From Gammaproteobacteria bacterium (GTDB taxonomy: Bacteria; Pseudomonadota; Gammaproteobacteria; Eutrophobiales; Eutrophobiaceae), in the NCBI GenBank assembly GCA_021773235.1, contig JAJFKL010000044.1:1-34463 (forward strand): a DNA stretch of 34,463 bases. Reading direction: 5' to 3'. Positions 25,743 through 32,681 of this stretch are shown piece by piece (the first letter of the stretch is position 1; each line of letters opens with the position of its first letter). The translations under genes and the position numbers were made by a program. Below the pieces are notes generated by a model. It searched no databases. It was not told where the DNA came from and saw only the letters and a program-made list of their open reading frames with translations.

Positions 25743-27593
25743 ATGGCTTGGACTAGAAATGTACTACGTGTAAATCTAACAAAAGGTTCGATTACGACTG
25801 AACCCCTTAATATGCAATGGGCTAATGATTATTTAGGTCAACGTGGCTTGGCAACCAAATATTTGGTAGAAGAGACTGAGCCAACCGTTGATGCGCTGAG
25901 TCCTGAAAACAAGATGATCATGACCACAGGCCCATTGACCGGAACCATGGTGTCAACTGCAGGACGATATTCTGTGGTAACCAAGAGTCCGTTAACAGGC
26001 GCGATAGCCTGTTCTAACTCAGGTGGTTATTTCGGTAACGAAATGAAAAACGCAGGTTGGGATATGGTGATCCTCGAAGGGAAGTCACCGAAACCTGTTT
26101 ATTTATATATAGAGAATGATAAGGCTGAGTTAATTCCCGCGGATGATCTTTGGGGTAAATCAGCTTGGGAAACAGACGAACAGATTCATGCCAAACATCA
26201 GGACCCACTAGTGCGAATTGCCGTAGTTGGTCGTGCAGCTGAAAAAGGTTGTTTATTTTCTGCCATCGTCAACGACCTGCACAGAGCAGCGGGACGTTCT
26301 GGTGTGGGTACCGTTATGGCATCAAAGAACCTCAAGGCAGTTGCTATACGTGGAACTCTGGGTGTAGGTGGTATTAGTGACCCGACAAAATTTTTCCAAG
26401 CGTCTCAGGATGGGAAAAAAGTATTGGCGGAAAATGCGGTTACCGGCGAAGGCTTACCAGCACTGGGAACACAAGTATTAATGAATGTAATCAACGAGGT
26501 CGGCGCTTTACCGACACGTAATCACCGAGAAGTGCAGTTTGAAGGTGCGAGTAAAATATCTGGCGAGGCCATGCTCGAAGTTCGTGAAAGTGATGGCAAG
26601 GCTAATCTAACGACGAATGGCGCGTGTTTTGGTTGTACCATTGCCTGCCAGCGCATTTCTACCGTAGACAAAGACCATTTTTCAGTAAAAGACAAACCTC
26701 AATATCACGGTAATTCTGGGGGGCTTGAGTTTGAAAATGCATGGTCTCTGGGATCTGATTGCGGCGTTGATGATCTTGATGCAATTACGGCAGCTAATTT
26801 CCTATGTAATGAGGATGCTGTTGACCCGATATCATTGGGTGCGACGATAGCCGCGGCTATGGAGTTGTTTGAAGAAGGTGCTATCACAGTAAAAGACACC
26901 GGTGGTATGGAACTGAAGTTTGGTTCTGCCGAAGCGTTACTCTGGGCGACAGAGGTCACTGTAAGAGGCGAGGGTTTTGGTAAAGAGATTGGGCAGGGTT
27001 CTAAAAGACTGTGTGAAAAATACGGTCGCCCTGAGCTATCTATGACCGTAAAAGGACAGGAGTTTCCTGCTTATGACCCACGTGGTATACAAGGCATTGG
27101 TTTGGCTTACGCTACTTCGAACCGTGGTGCGTGTCATCTCCGAGGATATACTGTCGCGTCAGAAATTTTAGGCATTCCAGAGAAAACAGATCCACTGGCT
27201 ACTGATGGAAAACCAGGCTTGGTCAAGGCCTTTCAAGACGCAACATGCGTTGTAGATTCAGCAGGAATCTGTGCCTTTACAACATTCGCTTGGTCTCTTG
27301 AGGATATTGCTCCGCAGATAGACGCGGCTTGTGAAGGTGATTGGAGTGTTGAGCGATGTTTGGTTGTTGGTGAACGTATTTGGACGATGGAACGTGATTA
27401 TAATTTAGCCGCTGGACTTACTGGAAAGGATGACACACTACCTAAGCGACTTCTTAAAGATGTAGCAAAAACAGGTCCTGCAGAAGGAAGAGCTAATGAT
27501 TTGCATAAAATGTTACCAGAATACTATGAGGTACGAGGTTGGACGACTGATGGTGTGCCGACAGATGAAACCCGTTCTCGCCTAGGTCTGTAA
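25743..27593 (+). CDS. aorB: Tungsten aldehyde:ferredoxin oxidoreductase catalytic subunit
   Basis: 616 residues, the normal AOR size. It oxidises aldehydes to carboxylic acids at a tungsten bis-pyranopterin site, cytoplasmic. N-terminal AOR domain (1-205): GPLTGTMVSTAGRYSVVTKS and SNSGGYFGNEMKNAGWD. Cluster ligands are Cys295, Cys298, Cys302 (ACFGCTIAC) and Cys510 (DSAGIC), matching Cys288/291/295/494 of Pyrococcus AOR. Pterin-binding DCGVDDLDA (340-347) and NRGACHLRG with His465, at the place of the catalytic His, are kept. AGGAG precedes the ATG. It is 17 bases downstream of aorA. Closest in gene context to the AorABC enzyme of Aromatoleum. Tungsten rather than molybdenum is inferred from the family. 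Confidence 0.96.
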   Translation: MAWTRNVLRVNLTKGSITTEPLNMQWANDYLGQRGLATKYLVEETEPTVDALSPENKMIMTTGPLTGTMVSTAGRYSVVTKSPLTGAIACSNSGGYFGNEMKNAGWDMVILEGKSPKPVYLYIENDKAELIPADDLWGKSAWETDEQIHAKHQDPLVRIAVVGRAAEKGCLFSAIVNDLHRAAGRSGVGTVMASKNLKAVAIRGTLGVGGISDPTKFFQASQDGKKVLAENAVTGEGLPALGTQVLMNVINEVGALPTRNHREVQFEGASKISGEAMLEVRESDGKANLTTNGACFGCTIACQRISTVDKDHFSVKDKPQYHGNSGGLEFENAWSLGSDCGVDDLDAITAANFLCNEDAVDPISLGATIAAAMELFEEGAITVKDTGGMELKFGSAEALLWATEVTVRGEGFGKEIGQGSKRLCEKYGRPELSMTVKGQEFPAYDPRGIQGIGLAYATSNRGACHLRGYTVASEILGIPEKTDPLATDGKPGLVKAFQDATCVVDSAGICAFTTFAWSLEDIAPQIDAACEGDWSVERCLVVGERIWTMERDYNLAAGLTGKDDTLPKRLLKDVAKTGPAEGRANDLHKMLPEYYEVRGWTTDGVPTDETRSRLGL

Positions 27594-27635
27594 GTTCTGG
27601 TTTATAGTCGGTTAAAACATTAGAGGGGTAAAGAC

Positions 27636-28901
27636 ATGAAACATGTGATTGTAGGCGCAGGTCCATCAGGTGTTATAGCAGCAGAAACATTACGTAAAGT
27701 TGATCCAACATCAAGCATAATTATGATTGGGGATGAACCTGAGCCACCATATTCTCGTATGGCTTTGCCATATTATTTAATCGAAAAGATTAAAGAGGAA
27801 GGTACACACCTTAGGAAAGGTGCATCACACTTTAGTAATAAAGATATCGATATTATTAGAGACAGAGTAAGTACTGTCGATCCTAAAAATAAATCATTGA
27901 ATCTTGAACAGCATGATGCGATTAATTATGACAAACTTTTAATTGCTACAGGTTCACATCCGATTTCACCACCTATAGAAGGCATAGACTTACCCGGTAT
28001 TCATTCTTGCTGGACGCTTGAGGATGGCAGAAATATCGTCAAAAAAGCCAAGCCTGGTTCTAATGTGGTTTTAATGGGTGCCGGCTTTATTGGTTGTATT
28101 ATCCTGGAATCACTTGCGCTAAGAAAAGTAAATCTTACCGTTATTGAAATGGGGGACAGAATGGTTCCCAGAATGATGGACCAAACTGCTGGCAATATGA
28201 TCAAGAGTTGGTGCCAGGATAAAGGTGTCTCTGTACATACTTCAACGCGCGTCGAAGCAATTGAAAAGGGCAGTGGCGAATCGCTTAAAGTTAAACTTGA
28301 TAATGGCGAAGTTCTTGATGCTGATTTGGTTATTTCTGCAACAGGTGTTGCCGCTAATATTCAATTCCTGGAGGGTAGTGGACTGGAAACAGATGCTGGC
28401 GTTTTAGTTAATGACCGACTGCAATCAAATATTTCTGATATCTATGCTGCGGGCGATGTTTGCCAAGGCAAAGACTTTTCTACCGGTGAGTATAGTGTTC
28501 AGGCTATACAGCCTACCGCTGCAGACCATGGGCGTATTGCCGCCATGAATATGGCAGGTAAAGATACGGTCCATCAGGGATGTGTCAATATGAATGTGCT
28601 GGATACGATGGGGCTGATATCGAGTTCTTATGGTTTATGGATGGGCACAGATGGCGGTGAATCCGCAAAACTATCTGATAATGATCGTTATCGCTATTTG
28701 AGTCTTTCTTTTGAGGACGATGTCATGGTTGGGGCACAAGCAGTCGGATTAACCCAGCACGTAGGGGTTTTAAGAGGACTAATACAAACCAAGCTGAGTT
28801 TAGGTAAGTGGAAGGATCATTTAATAAAAGATCCGACGAGAATAATGGAAGCCTATCTGGCAAATACTCAAGCAATAGGACATAACGCTGGAGTCATTTA
28901 A
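27636..28901 (+). CDS. aorC: FAD/NAD-dependent oxidoreductase subunit of the AOR complex
   Basis: 421 residues of the pyridine-nucleotide disulfide-type reductase family. FAD motif VGAGPSGVIAAETL (about 5-18), second Rossmann motif VVLMGAGFIGCIILESL (about 143-159), and the FAD-closing DIYAAGDVCQG. It passes electrons from the polyferredoxin to NAD+ (or from NADH in reverse), as AorC does in Aromatoleum. GAGGGG precedes the ATG, 42 bases after aorB. No redox-active CxxxxC pair is visible, so it is not a dithiol reductase. Confidence 0.88.
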   Translation: MKHVIVGAGPSGVIAAETLRKVDPTSSIIMIGDEPEPPYSRMALPYYLIEKIKEEGTHLRKGASHFSNKDIDIIRDRVSTVDPKNKSLNLEQHDAINYDKLLIATGSHPISPPIEGIDLPGIHSCWTLEDGRNIVKKAKPGSNVVLMGAGFIGCIILESLALRKVNLTVIEMGDRMVPRMMDQTAGNMIKSWCQDKGVSVHTSTRVEAIEKGSGESLKVKLDNGEVLDADLVISATGVAANIQFLEGSGLETDAGVLVNDRLQSNISDIYAAGDVCQGKDFSTGEYSVQAIQPTAADHGRIAAMNMAGKDTVHQGCVNMNVLDTMGLISSSYGLWMGTDGGESAKLSDNDRYRYLSLSFEDDVMVGAQAVGLTQHVGVLRGLIQTKLSLGKWKDHLIKDPTRIMEAYLANTQAIGHNAGVI

Positions 28902-28908
28902 CTCGTTA

Positions 28909-29160
28909 ATGGAAATCACATTAAAGTTATATGCTGGTTTAAGTCAGTATTTACCAGAAAACGCAGTAAAACATGCTACAAAACTAGACGTTTCTGATGC
29001 AGAAACGGCGTTTTCAATTCTTGAGAAATTTAGCGTGCCTAAAGAGTCGGCGCATCTTGTGTTACTCAACGGCGTTTACCTTGACTCTAATCAGAGAGAG
29101 CACTCTACATTTAGTGAAGGCGATATACTCGCAGTATGGCCGCCAGTAGCAGGCGGTTAA
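28909..29160 (+). CDS. MoaD/ThiS-like sulfur-carrier protein
   Basis: 83-residue beta-grasp protein: begins MEITLKLYAGLSQYLPENA, has LLNGVYLDSNQREHSTFSEGD and ends VWPPVAGG. The exposed Gly-Gly C terminus is activated as an adenylate or thiocarboxylate in pterin cofactor or thiamine synthesis. It starts seven bases after aorC, without a clear ribosome site, so it is translationally coupled. MoaD-like genes sit in AOR operons and probably serve the tungstopterin cofactor. Confidence 0.9.
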   Translation: MEITLKLYAGLSQYLPENAVKHATKLDVSDAETAFSILEKFSVPKESAHLVLLNGVYLDSNQREHSTFSEGDILAVWPPVAGG

Positions 29161-29239
29161 AATCAAACTTAATTGTTTCTCGTTTTATCAATCCAAGTAT
29201 TAGGTTCGTTAAGCCACTAATGTTAAAGGTATAAATGTT

Positions 29240-29542
29240 ATGACGGATTTGATTGAGTTGAAACGGGATATGGCGGTAACTCATGATGAGTTTTATAGGC
29301 TAATAACTAAAACAATAATTAATAGTGACCTTTTAAATTTCGATAAAATCAATTCATCAGTTAGTTTTCCATTCTCAAAAGGCGAAATAAGAATCTCCTT
29401 AGAAAAACAAAAAATCAGACAGATTGCTTCAATGAGAATTGATCATACGCCGATGAACTTCAAGTTCATGAACCTGAGCAAGGATGAGATGCAATCGTAT
29501 ATACAAAAGTTTGATATAACCTTCCAGAAGGGCGGTGGTTGA
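29240..29542 (+). CDS. Unknown 100-residue protein ending in Gly-Gly-Gly, last gene of the AOR operon
   Basis: The start at 29240 has AAAGGT 8-10 bases upstream. The protein is charged and soluble, with no signal or membrane segment. It contains SVSFPFSKGEIRISLEKQKI, MRIDHTPMNFKFMNLSKDEM, and ends FDITFQKGGG. I do not recognise a named family. The C-terminal GGG after a Phe-rich strand recalls the Gly-Gly ends of sulfur-carrier proteins, and it lies directly downstream of one. Its place suggests a maturation or stability role for AOR. It is 79 bases from the MoaD-like gene, same strand, and likely co-transcribed. Confidence 0.8.
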   Translation: MTDLIELKRDMAVTHDEFYRLITKTIINSDLLNFDKINSSVSFPFSKGEIRISLEKQKIRQIASMRIDHTPMNFKFMNLSKDEMQSYIQKFDITFQKGGG

Positions 29543-29593
29543 GTTCTGAATGTTATCTACCCGCAGATAAAAAAGTAAGAATAAATTCAGTAT

Positions 29594-30328
29594 CTAGTTT
29601 TTGAATGATTTCAGTTCTAGAACTGTATTTCCGCCTATAAAGATTGGCGTATTAAAAATGTCAATCATGTCACCATCAAGTTCACGGCGTATTTGTTTTA
29701 TCAAGCCTACGCCTGGTGCATACCATTCCTCAACATACATGGGTATTTCTTTTTCTCCGGTTACTGAATCGGTATAGGTTTTAAAAGAACCTTCTCCGGC
29801 AACTTTAATGCAGTTTTCAAATGTGCCTGCTGGGACTGTGATCGTTTCAGTCATCGATTCTATCTGGTAATTTATTGGAACCTGTGCATCTTTACCAACG
29901 CGAACGCGGTAAGGGTAAACTCGCAGCAAGATTAATGGTCGACTTATCTCACGCCAACCTGTACCAACCTCTAAAGGTAGTTTTAACACGTAGCGCTTAT
30001 CCCTATCCATACGCGGTTTTGTTTCAACCACAGTCCGTAAGGCTTCACGGAAAACACCTGATTCATCATGGTTATGATAATAATCAATGTTAGAGCTTGT
30101 GCGTCGGACAAAGAATGATTTTTTACCTGATTTCTTGATGCCTAAATTAGTAATGGTTAATTCGTTTTTAATAGTTTCAAGTTCACCGTCGTAATCTGTA
30201 GTTGATTTGTATGTCCAACTCCAACCTTTATTGAGTGGAAAATATTCACTGCCTACCGGTTTATCAGAACAACTGACTAGCGAAAAGACCAGTAACAAGG
30301 TTAGTAGTATGCAATTAAATTTTTTCAT
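29594..30328 (-). CDS. Lipoprotein of unknown function, last gene of the ExbB/ExbD-like operon
   Basis: About 244 residues. The ATG at 30328 is chosen because it gives a lipoprotein signal (MKKFNCILLTLLLVFSLVSC, lipobox LVSC); the longer frame back to 30448 overlaps the preceding gene and adds an unrelated tail. The mature part begins YFPLNKGWSWTYKST and contains ITVPAGTFENCIKVAGEG and YVEEWYAPGVGLIKQIRREL. These phrases recur in secreted lipoproteins of many bacteria that have no assigned function. It is probably anchored to the outer membrane and facing the periplasm. It is 28 bases after the preceding gene of the operon. Confidence 0.8.
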   Translation of the reverse strand: MKKFNCILLTLLLVFSLVSCSDKPVGSEYFPLNKGWSWTYKSTTDYDGELETIKNELTITNLGIKKSGKKSFFVRRTSSNIDYYHNHDESGVFREALRTVVETKPRMDRDKRYVLKLPLEVGTGWREISRPLILLRVYPYRVRVGKDAQVPINYQIESMTETITVPAGTFENCIKVAGEGSFKTYTDSVTGEKEIPMYVEEWYAPGVGLIKQIRRELDGDMIDIFNTPIFIGGNTVLELKSFKN

Positions 30329-30356
30329 GTTTAAAACGTTTTGAGTTTGTATGAGG

Positions 30357-30872
30357 TTACTTTTCAGGGACTTCAGGATCAGGCAGATCAAAAAATTCAA
30401 TTTCTTCACGTGTCTCACCATACTTTGATAAGTCCTTTGCAATCTCATCTGTTGTTTCGGCTTCTACTTTCTTGCCTAGTTGTATATTGCCACGTCGTTG
30501 TTCTTTTAAAGCGGCATCTAACGCTGAGTGTAAGTCAAGATCGTATGGCAGTTCATAGGCGCGTGGTTCTGCTGCTGGTGCATTATCAATAAAAGATGTC
30601 GCCCAAATATGTATACTGCCCGCAGTGCCTTCTTCTTCATCGGGTTCCGTTATAGACGAAGCCATTAATTGAAATTGATCCGGTAGGGTTTGTTGGGTAG
30701 GCCAACCAAGCATACCCTGAAGGCTATAGAAGGTGAGGTAGTAAAATCCACTGACAGAAAGTATAAAAGCAAACTTTATCCATACAGGTAAACGGGTAAG
30801 TAAAAATATTGCTAACACTAAAGCCGCTAATGCGACATATGTTAGTGTGAGCCCTAATACAGCCTGATTCAT
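30357..30872 (-). CDS. Small two-helix membrane protein of the ExbB/ExbD-like operon
   Basis: 171 residues. Two hydrophobic helices (about 8-26 and 30-52) are followed by a Pro/Glu-rich soluble tail with GSIHIWATSFIDNAPAAEPR and an acidic end (EEIEFFDLPDPEVPEK). No family is recognised. It overlaps the ExbD-like gene by four bases (ATGA), so they are co-translated. The tail may face the periplasm or cytoplasm; charge near the helices is not decisive. Confidence 0.8.
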   Translation of the reverse strand: MNQAVLGLTLTYVALAALVLAIFLLTRLPVWIKFAFILSVSGFYYLTFYSLQGMLGWPTQQTLPDQFQLMASSITEPDEEEGTAGSIHIWATSFIDNAPAAEPRAYELPYDLDLHSALDAALKEQRRGNIQLGKKVEAETTDEIAKDLSKYGETREEIEFFDLPDPEVPEK

Positions 30873-31477
30873 AATTTGTTAACCTCAACAATGGATTTAA
30901 ATAGTGTATTAACATTAGTAACGTTTCCATCTGCATCAATAGTGAAACGCACGGCTGTTTTTTCATCGCCTTTATTTTCTAATATTAGTGTTCCGTAATA
31001 TACAACTTCTAATTGAGGGTTTACTTTTACGGCACGGACCTCAACATTTGCTTGTCTTAATGACTTACTGTTGTAGTAATGGACATTAAATATGTATTCC
31101 CCCGGGACATTGCCGCGGATGGTAACCACCTCCTGATTTAGAGGGTTAATAATTTCAACGCCATTAACCAAAATACTATCTTTAGCAATACCACGGTCAT
31201 CACGGTCGAGATGGATTAAACCAACCTCAGAATTTCGAAACCAAACTACGCCACCTTTGGGGCCTTTGACCCAAGTATCGACATCATCTGGACTACTGTC
31301 GTCCCATTTGATTGTAACAATAAACTCAGCTTTGGGATCAATAATGCCTTTTTTGGCCGGTGGGTTTAAAAATAGGATCGTGATCAAAAAAAGCAGGGTG
31401 AATGCTAATAATGAATTAAACAATAGATCAGTAAACGGATCTTGCTCGAATTGTCGAGTTGAACGTCTTATACCCAT
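30869..31477 (-). CDS. ExbD/MotB-like protein with an unusual soluble domain
   Basis: 202 residues. A single N-terminal helix preceded by QDPFTDLLFNSLLAFTLLFL recalls the ExbD/TolR/MotB anchor, with Asp17 at its start as the possible proton site. The remainder is not an ExbD or OmpA domain: it is beta-rich, with IKWDDSSPDDVDTWVKGPKG, LIHLDRDDRG and NQEVVTIRGNVPGEYIFNVH. This looks like a small beta-sandwich. The repeated acidic pattern may bind calcium (inference). It lies three bases downstream of the ExbB-like gene, so the pair probably form a channel complex. Confidence 0.8.
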   Translation of the reverse strand: MGIRRSTRQFEQDPFTDLLFNSLLAFTLLFLITILFLNPPAKKGIIDPKAEFIVTIKWDDSSPDDVDTWVKGPKGGVVWFRNSEVGLIHLDRDDRGIAKDSILVNGVEIINPLNQEVVTIRGNVPGEYIFNVHYYNSKSLRQANVEVRAVKVNPQLEVVYYGTLILENKGDEKTAVRFTIDADGNVTNVNTLFKSIVEVNKL

Positions 31478-31480
31478 TTA

Positions 31481-32179
31481 TTAAGCCTTTTTGTGTTGCT
31501 CGGGTATTAATTCAGTTTCCATGTAATGCACAGTTCTGGCCACGACTTCATCAGCGCCTCGATCTAATAGTAGATATTGAAAGCTGAGTAACATGCTTCC
31601 CAATAAGCCAACAAGAGTTGTATTCAGTGCTACTCCCATACCTGCGGTCATTGATGTAAGAATGCCCTGGACATCGGCAATGTCAAAAGACTTTAGTGTT
31701 GATAGGGGGCCGAGCATGAGCACGAAACCGATTACAGTTCCTAATAATCCGAGTTTTACTAACAGACTGGTAAAAAACCAGCCTATCTCATGCTGGGCGT
31801 GCGCTTGATCGGCAAATACGTCTGCGAGTAATGCATTATCAGCCGATTGTTCACCACTCAATGTTCGTCCTTCCAGACTTTTAGTAATAGTTTTCAAGAA
31901 TTGAGAGGGTAATGAATCATCACTCTCCCAGGATAATGTGTTGTCTTCTATATCAGCAATAGCATTGAGTTGATTAGATAGGTAGTTTGCACGAATCCCA
32001 CAATGAATTGTCCCGCCAATAAAGAATAATGCGATCAGAAATGTGATTTTTGTCGGGTCATTGACAAATATTTGAATCAGGAGGTGAAGCTGCCAGCTAA
32101 ACCAAAGCAGGAATATCATAACGCCAGTATAGATAGACCATTGTAATATCAATCGGGATTTATACGTTTTAGTGAGCAT
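31481..32179 (-). CDS. MotA/TolQ/ExbB-like proton-channel protein
   Basis: 232 residues with helices about 10-32 and 42-58, then a cytoplasmic loop, then a pair of helices including LLVKLGLLGTVIGFVLMLGP and MTAGMGVALNTTLVGLLGSM. These are the two conserved segments of the ExbB/TolQ/MotA channel fold. It differs from the ExbB of the TonB2 cluster in its long loop (about 60-125) and lacks the coiled coil of TtpC. It leads a four-gene minus-strand operon without a TonB or TolA gene. Expected role: proton-driven energiser of an envelope process, target unknown. Confidence 0.86.
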   Translation of the reverse strand: MLTKTYKSRLILQWSIYTGVMIFLLWFSWQLHLLIQIFVNDPTKITFLIALFFIGGTIHCGIRANYLSNQLNAIADIEDNTLSWESDDSLPSQFLKTITKSLEGRTLSGEQSADNALLADVFADQAHAQHEIGWFFTSLLVKLGLLGTVIGFVLMLGPLSTLKSFDIADVQGILTSMTAGMGVALNTTLVGLLGSMLLSFQYLLLDRGADEVVARTVHYMETELIPEQHKKA

Positions 32180-32585
32180 AACTAATTCAGTTGACCTTGA
32201 TAATTGTAGTGAAGACTTGTGCTTTGATAATTATTATTGAATAGATATTCAAGATAACAATAAAGATTAGGAAGTACTAATTCAATTCTTTTTTTGGTGC
32301 TAAGTTAAAGACTTTTATATATGCCACCATATATTAGCTTTGTTCTGCTTGATGAATACTAGATTTATCATCTATTTCCACTTCAAAATAGCGTTGATAG
32401 TTGTTTCTCGAGAGTTACAAAACTAAGTCCAGAAAATATTATTGCTCTTAGACTAAGAATTGACCGGTGATCGACCGACCGGATGAAAATCATACGCATA
32501 TTCATCTTGCCATTATAAGCATGCATTAATTAAAAGAGATTAAAAAACAATAAGATAGCCTGTTGTTTTATTGGCTTTTAAATCA
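32180..32585. promoter_or_regulatory. Upstream region between the ExbB-like operon and acetone carboxylase
   Basis: About 400 AT-rich bases without a gene, holding the minus-strand promoter for the ExbB-like operon and the enhancer region for the sigma-54 promoter at 32586. A GC-rich island (ACCGGTGATCGACCGACCGG, about 32463-32482) stands out. Its arms CCGGT and ACCGG are complementary, so it is a candidate site for an AcxR-type activator. Confidence 0.4.
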
Positions 32586-32600
32586 GGCACAACTCTTGCT
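32584..32600 (+). promoter_or_regulatory. Sigma-54 promoter of the acetone carboxylase operon
   Basis: CAGGCAC-AACTC-TTGCT, with GG at 32586-32587 and GC at 32598-32599, exactly ten bases apart, as in the -24/-12 consensus TGGCAC-N5-TTGCW. Transcription would start near 32611, leaving a leader of about 70 bases. Acetone carboxylase operons are known to depend on sigma-54 with an AcxR activator; no full-length AcxR is in the window. Confidence 0.85.
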
Positions 32601-32681
32601 CATACTACGGCGGAAACATAATAAATAATCTGGTTCGTTCGCCATGATGGCTTACAAACCAATGTCTAGGAGGAAGAAATT

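Noticed and set aside
29553..29570. Hairpin TTATCT-ACCCGC-AGATAA as a terminator
   Set aside because: It is followed by an A-run on the plus strand and lacks a T-run in the right place on either strand; at best a weak convergent hairpin.
30329..30448. Longer N terminus of the lipoprotein at 29594
   Set aside because: It overlaps the preceding gene and precedes a clear lipoprotein signal at 30328.
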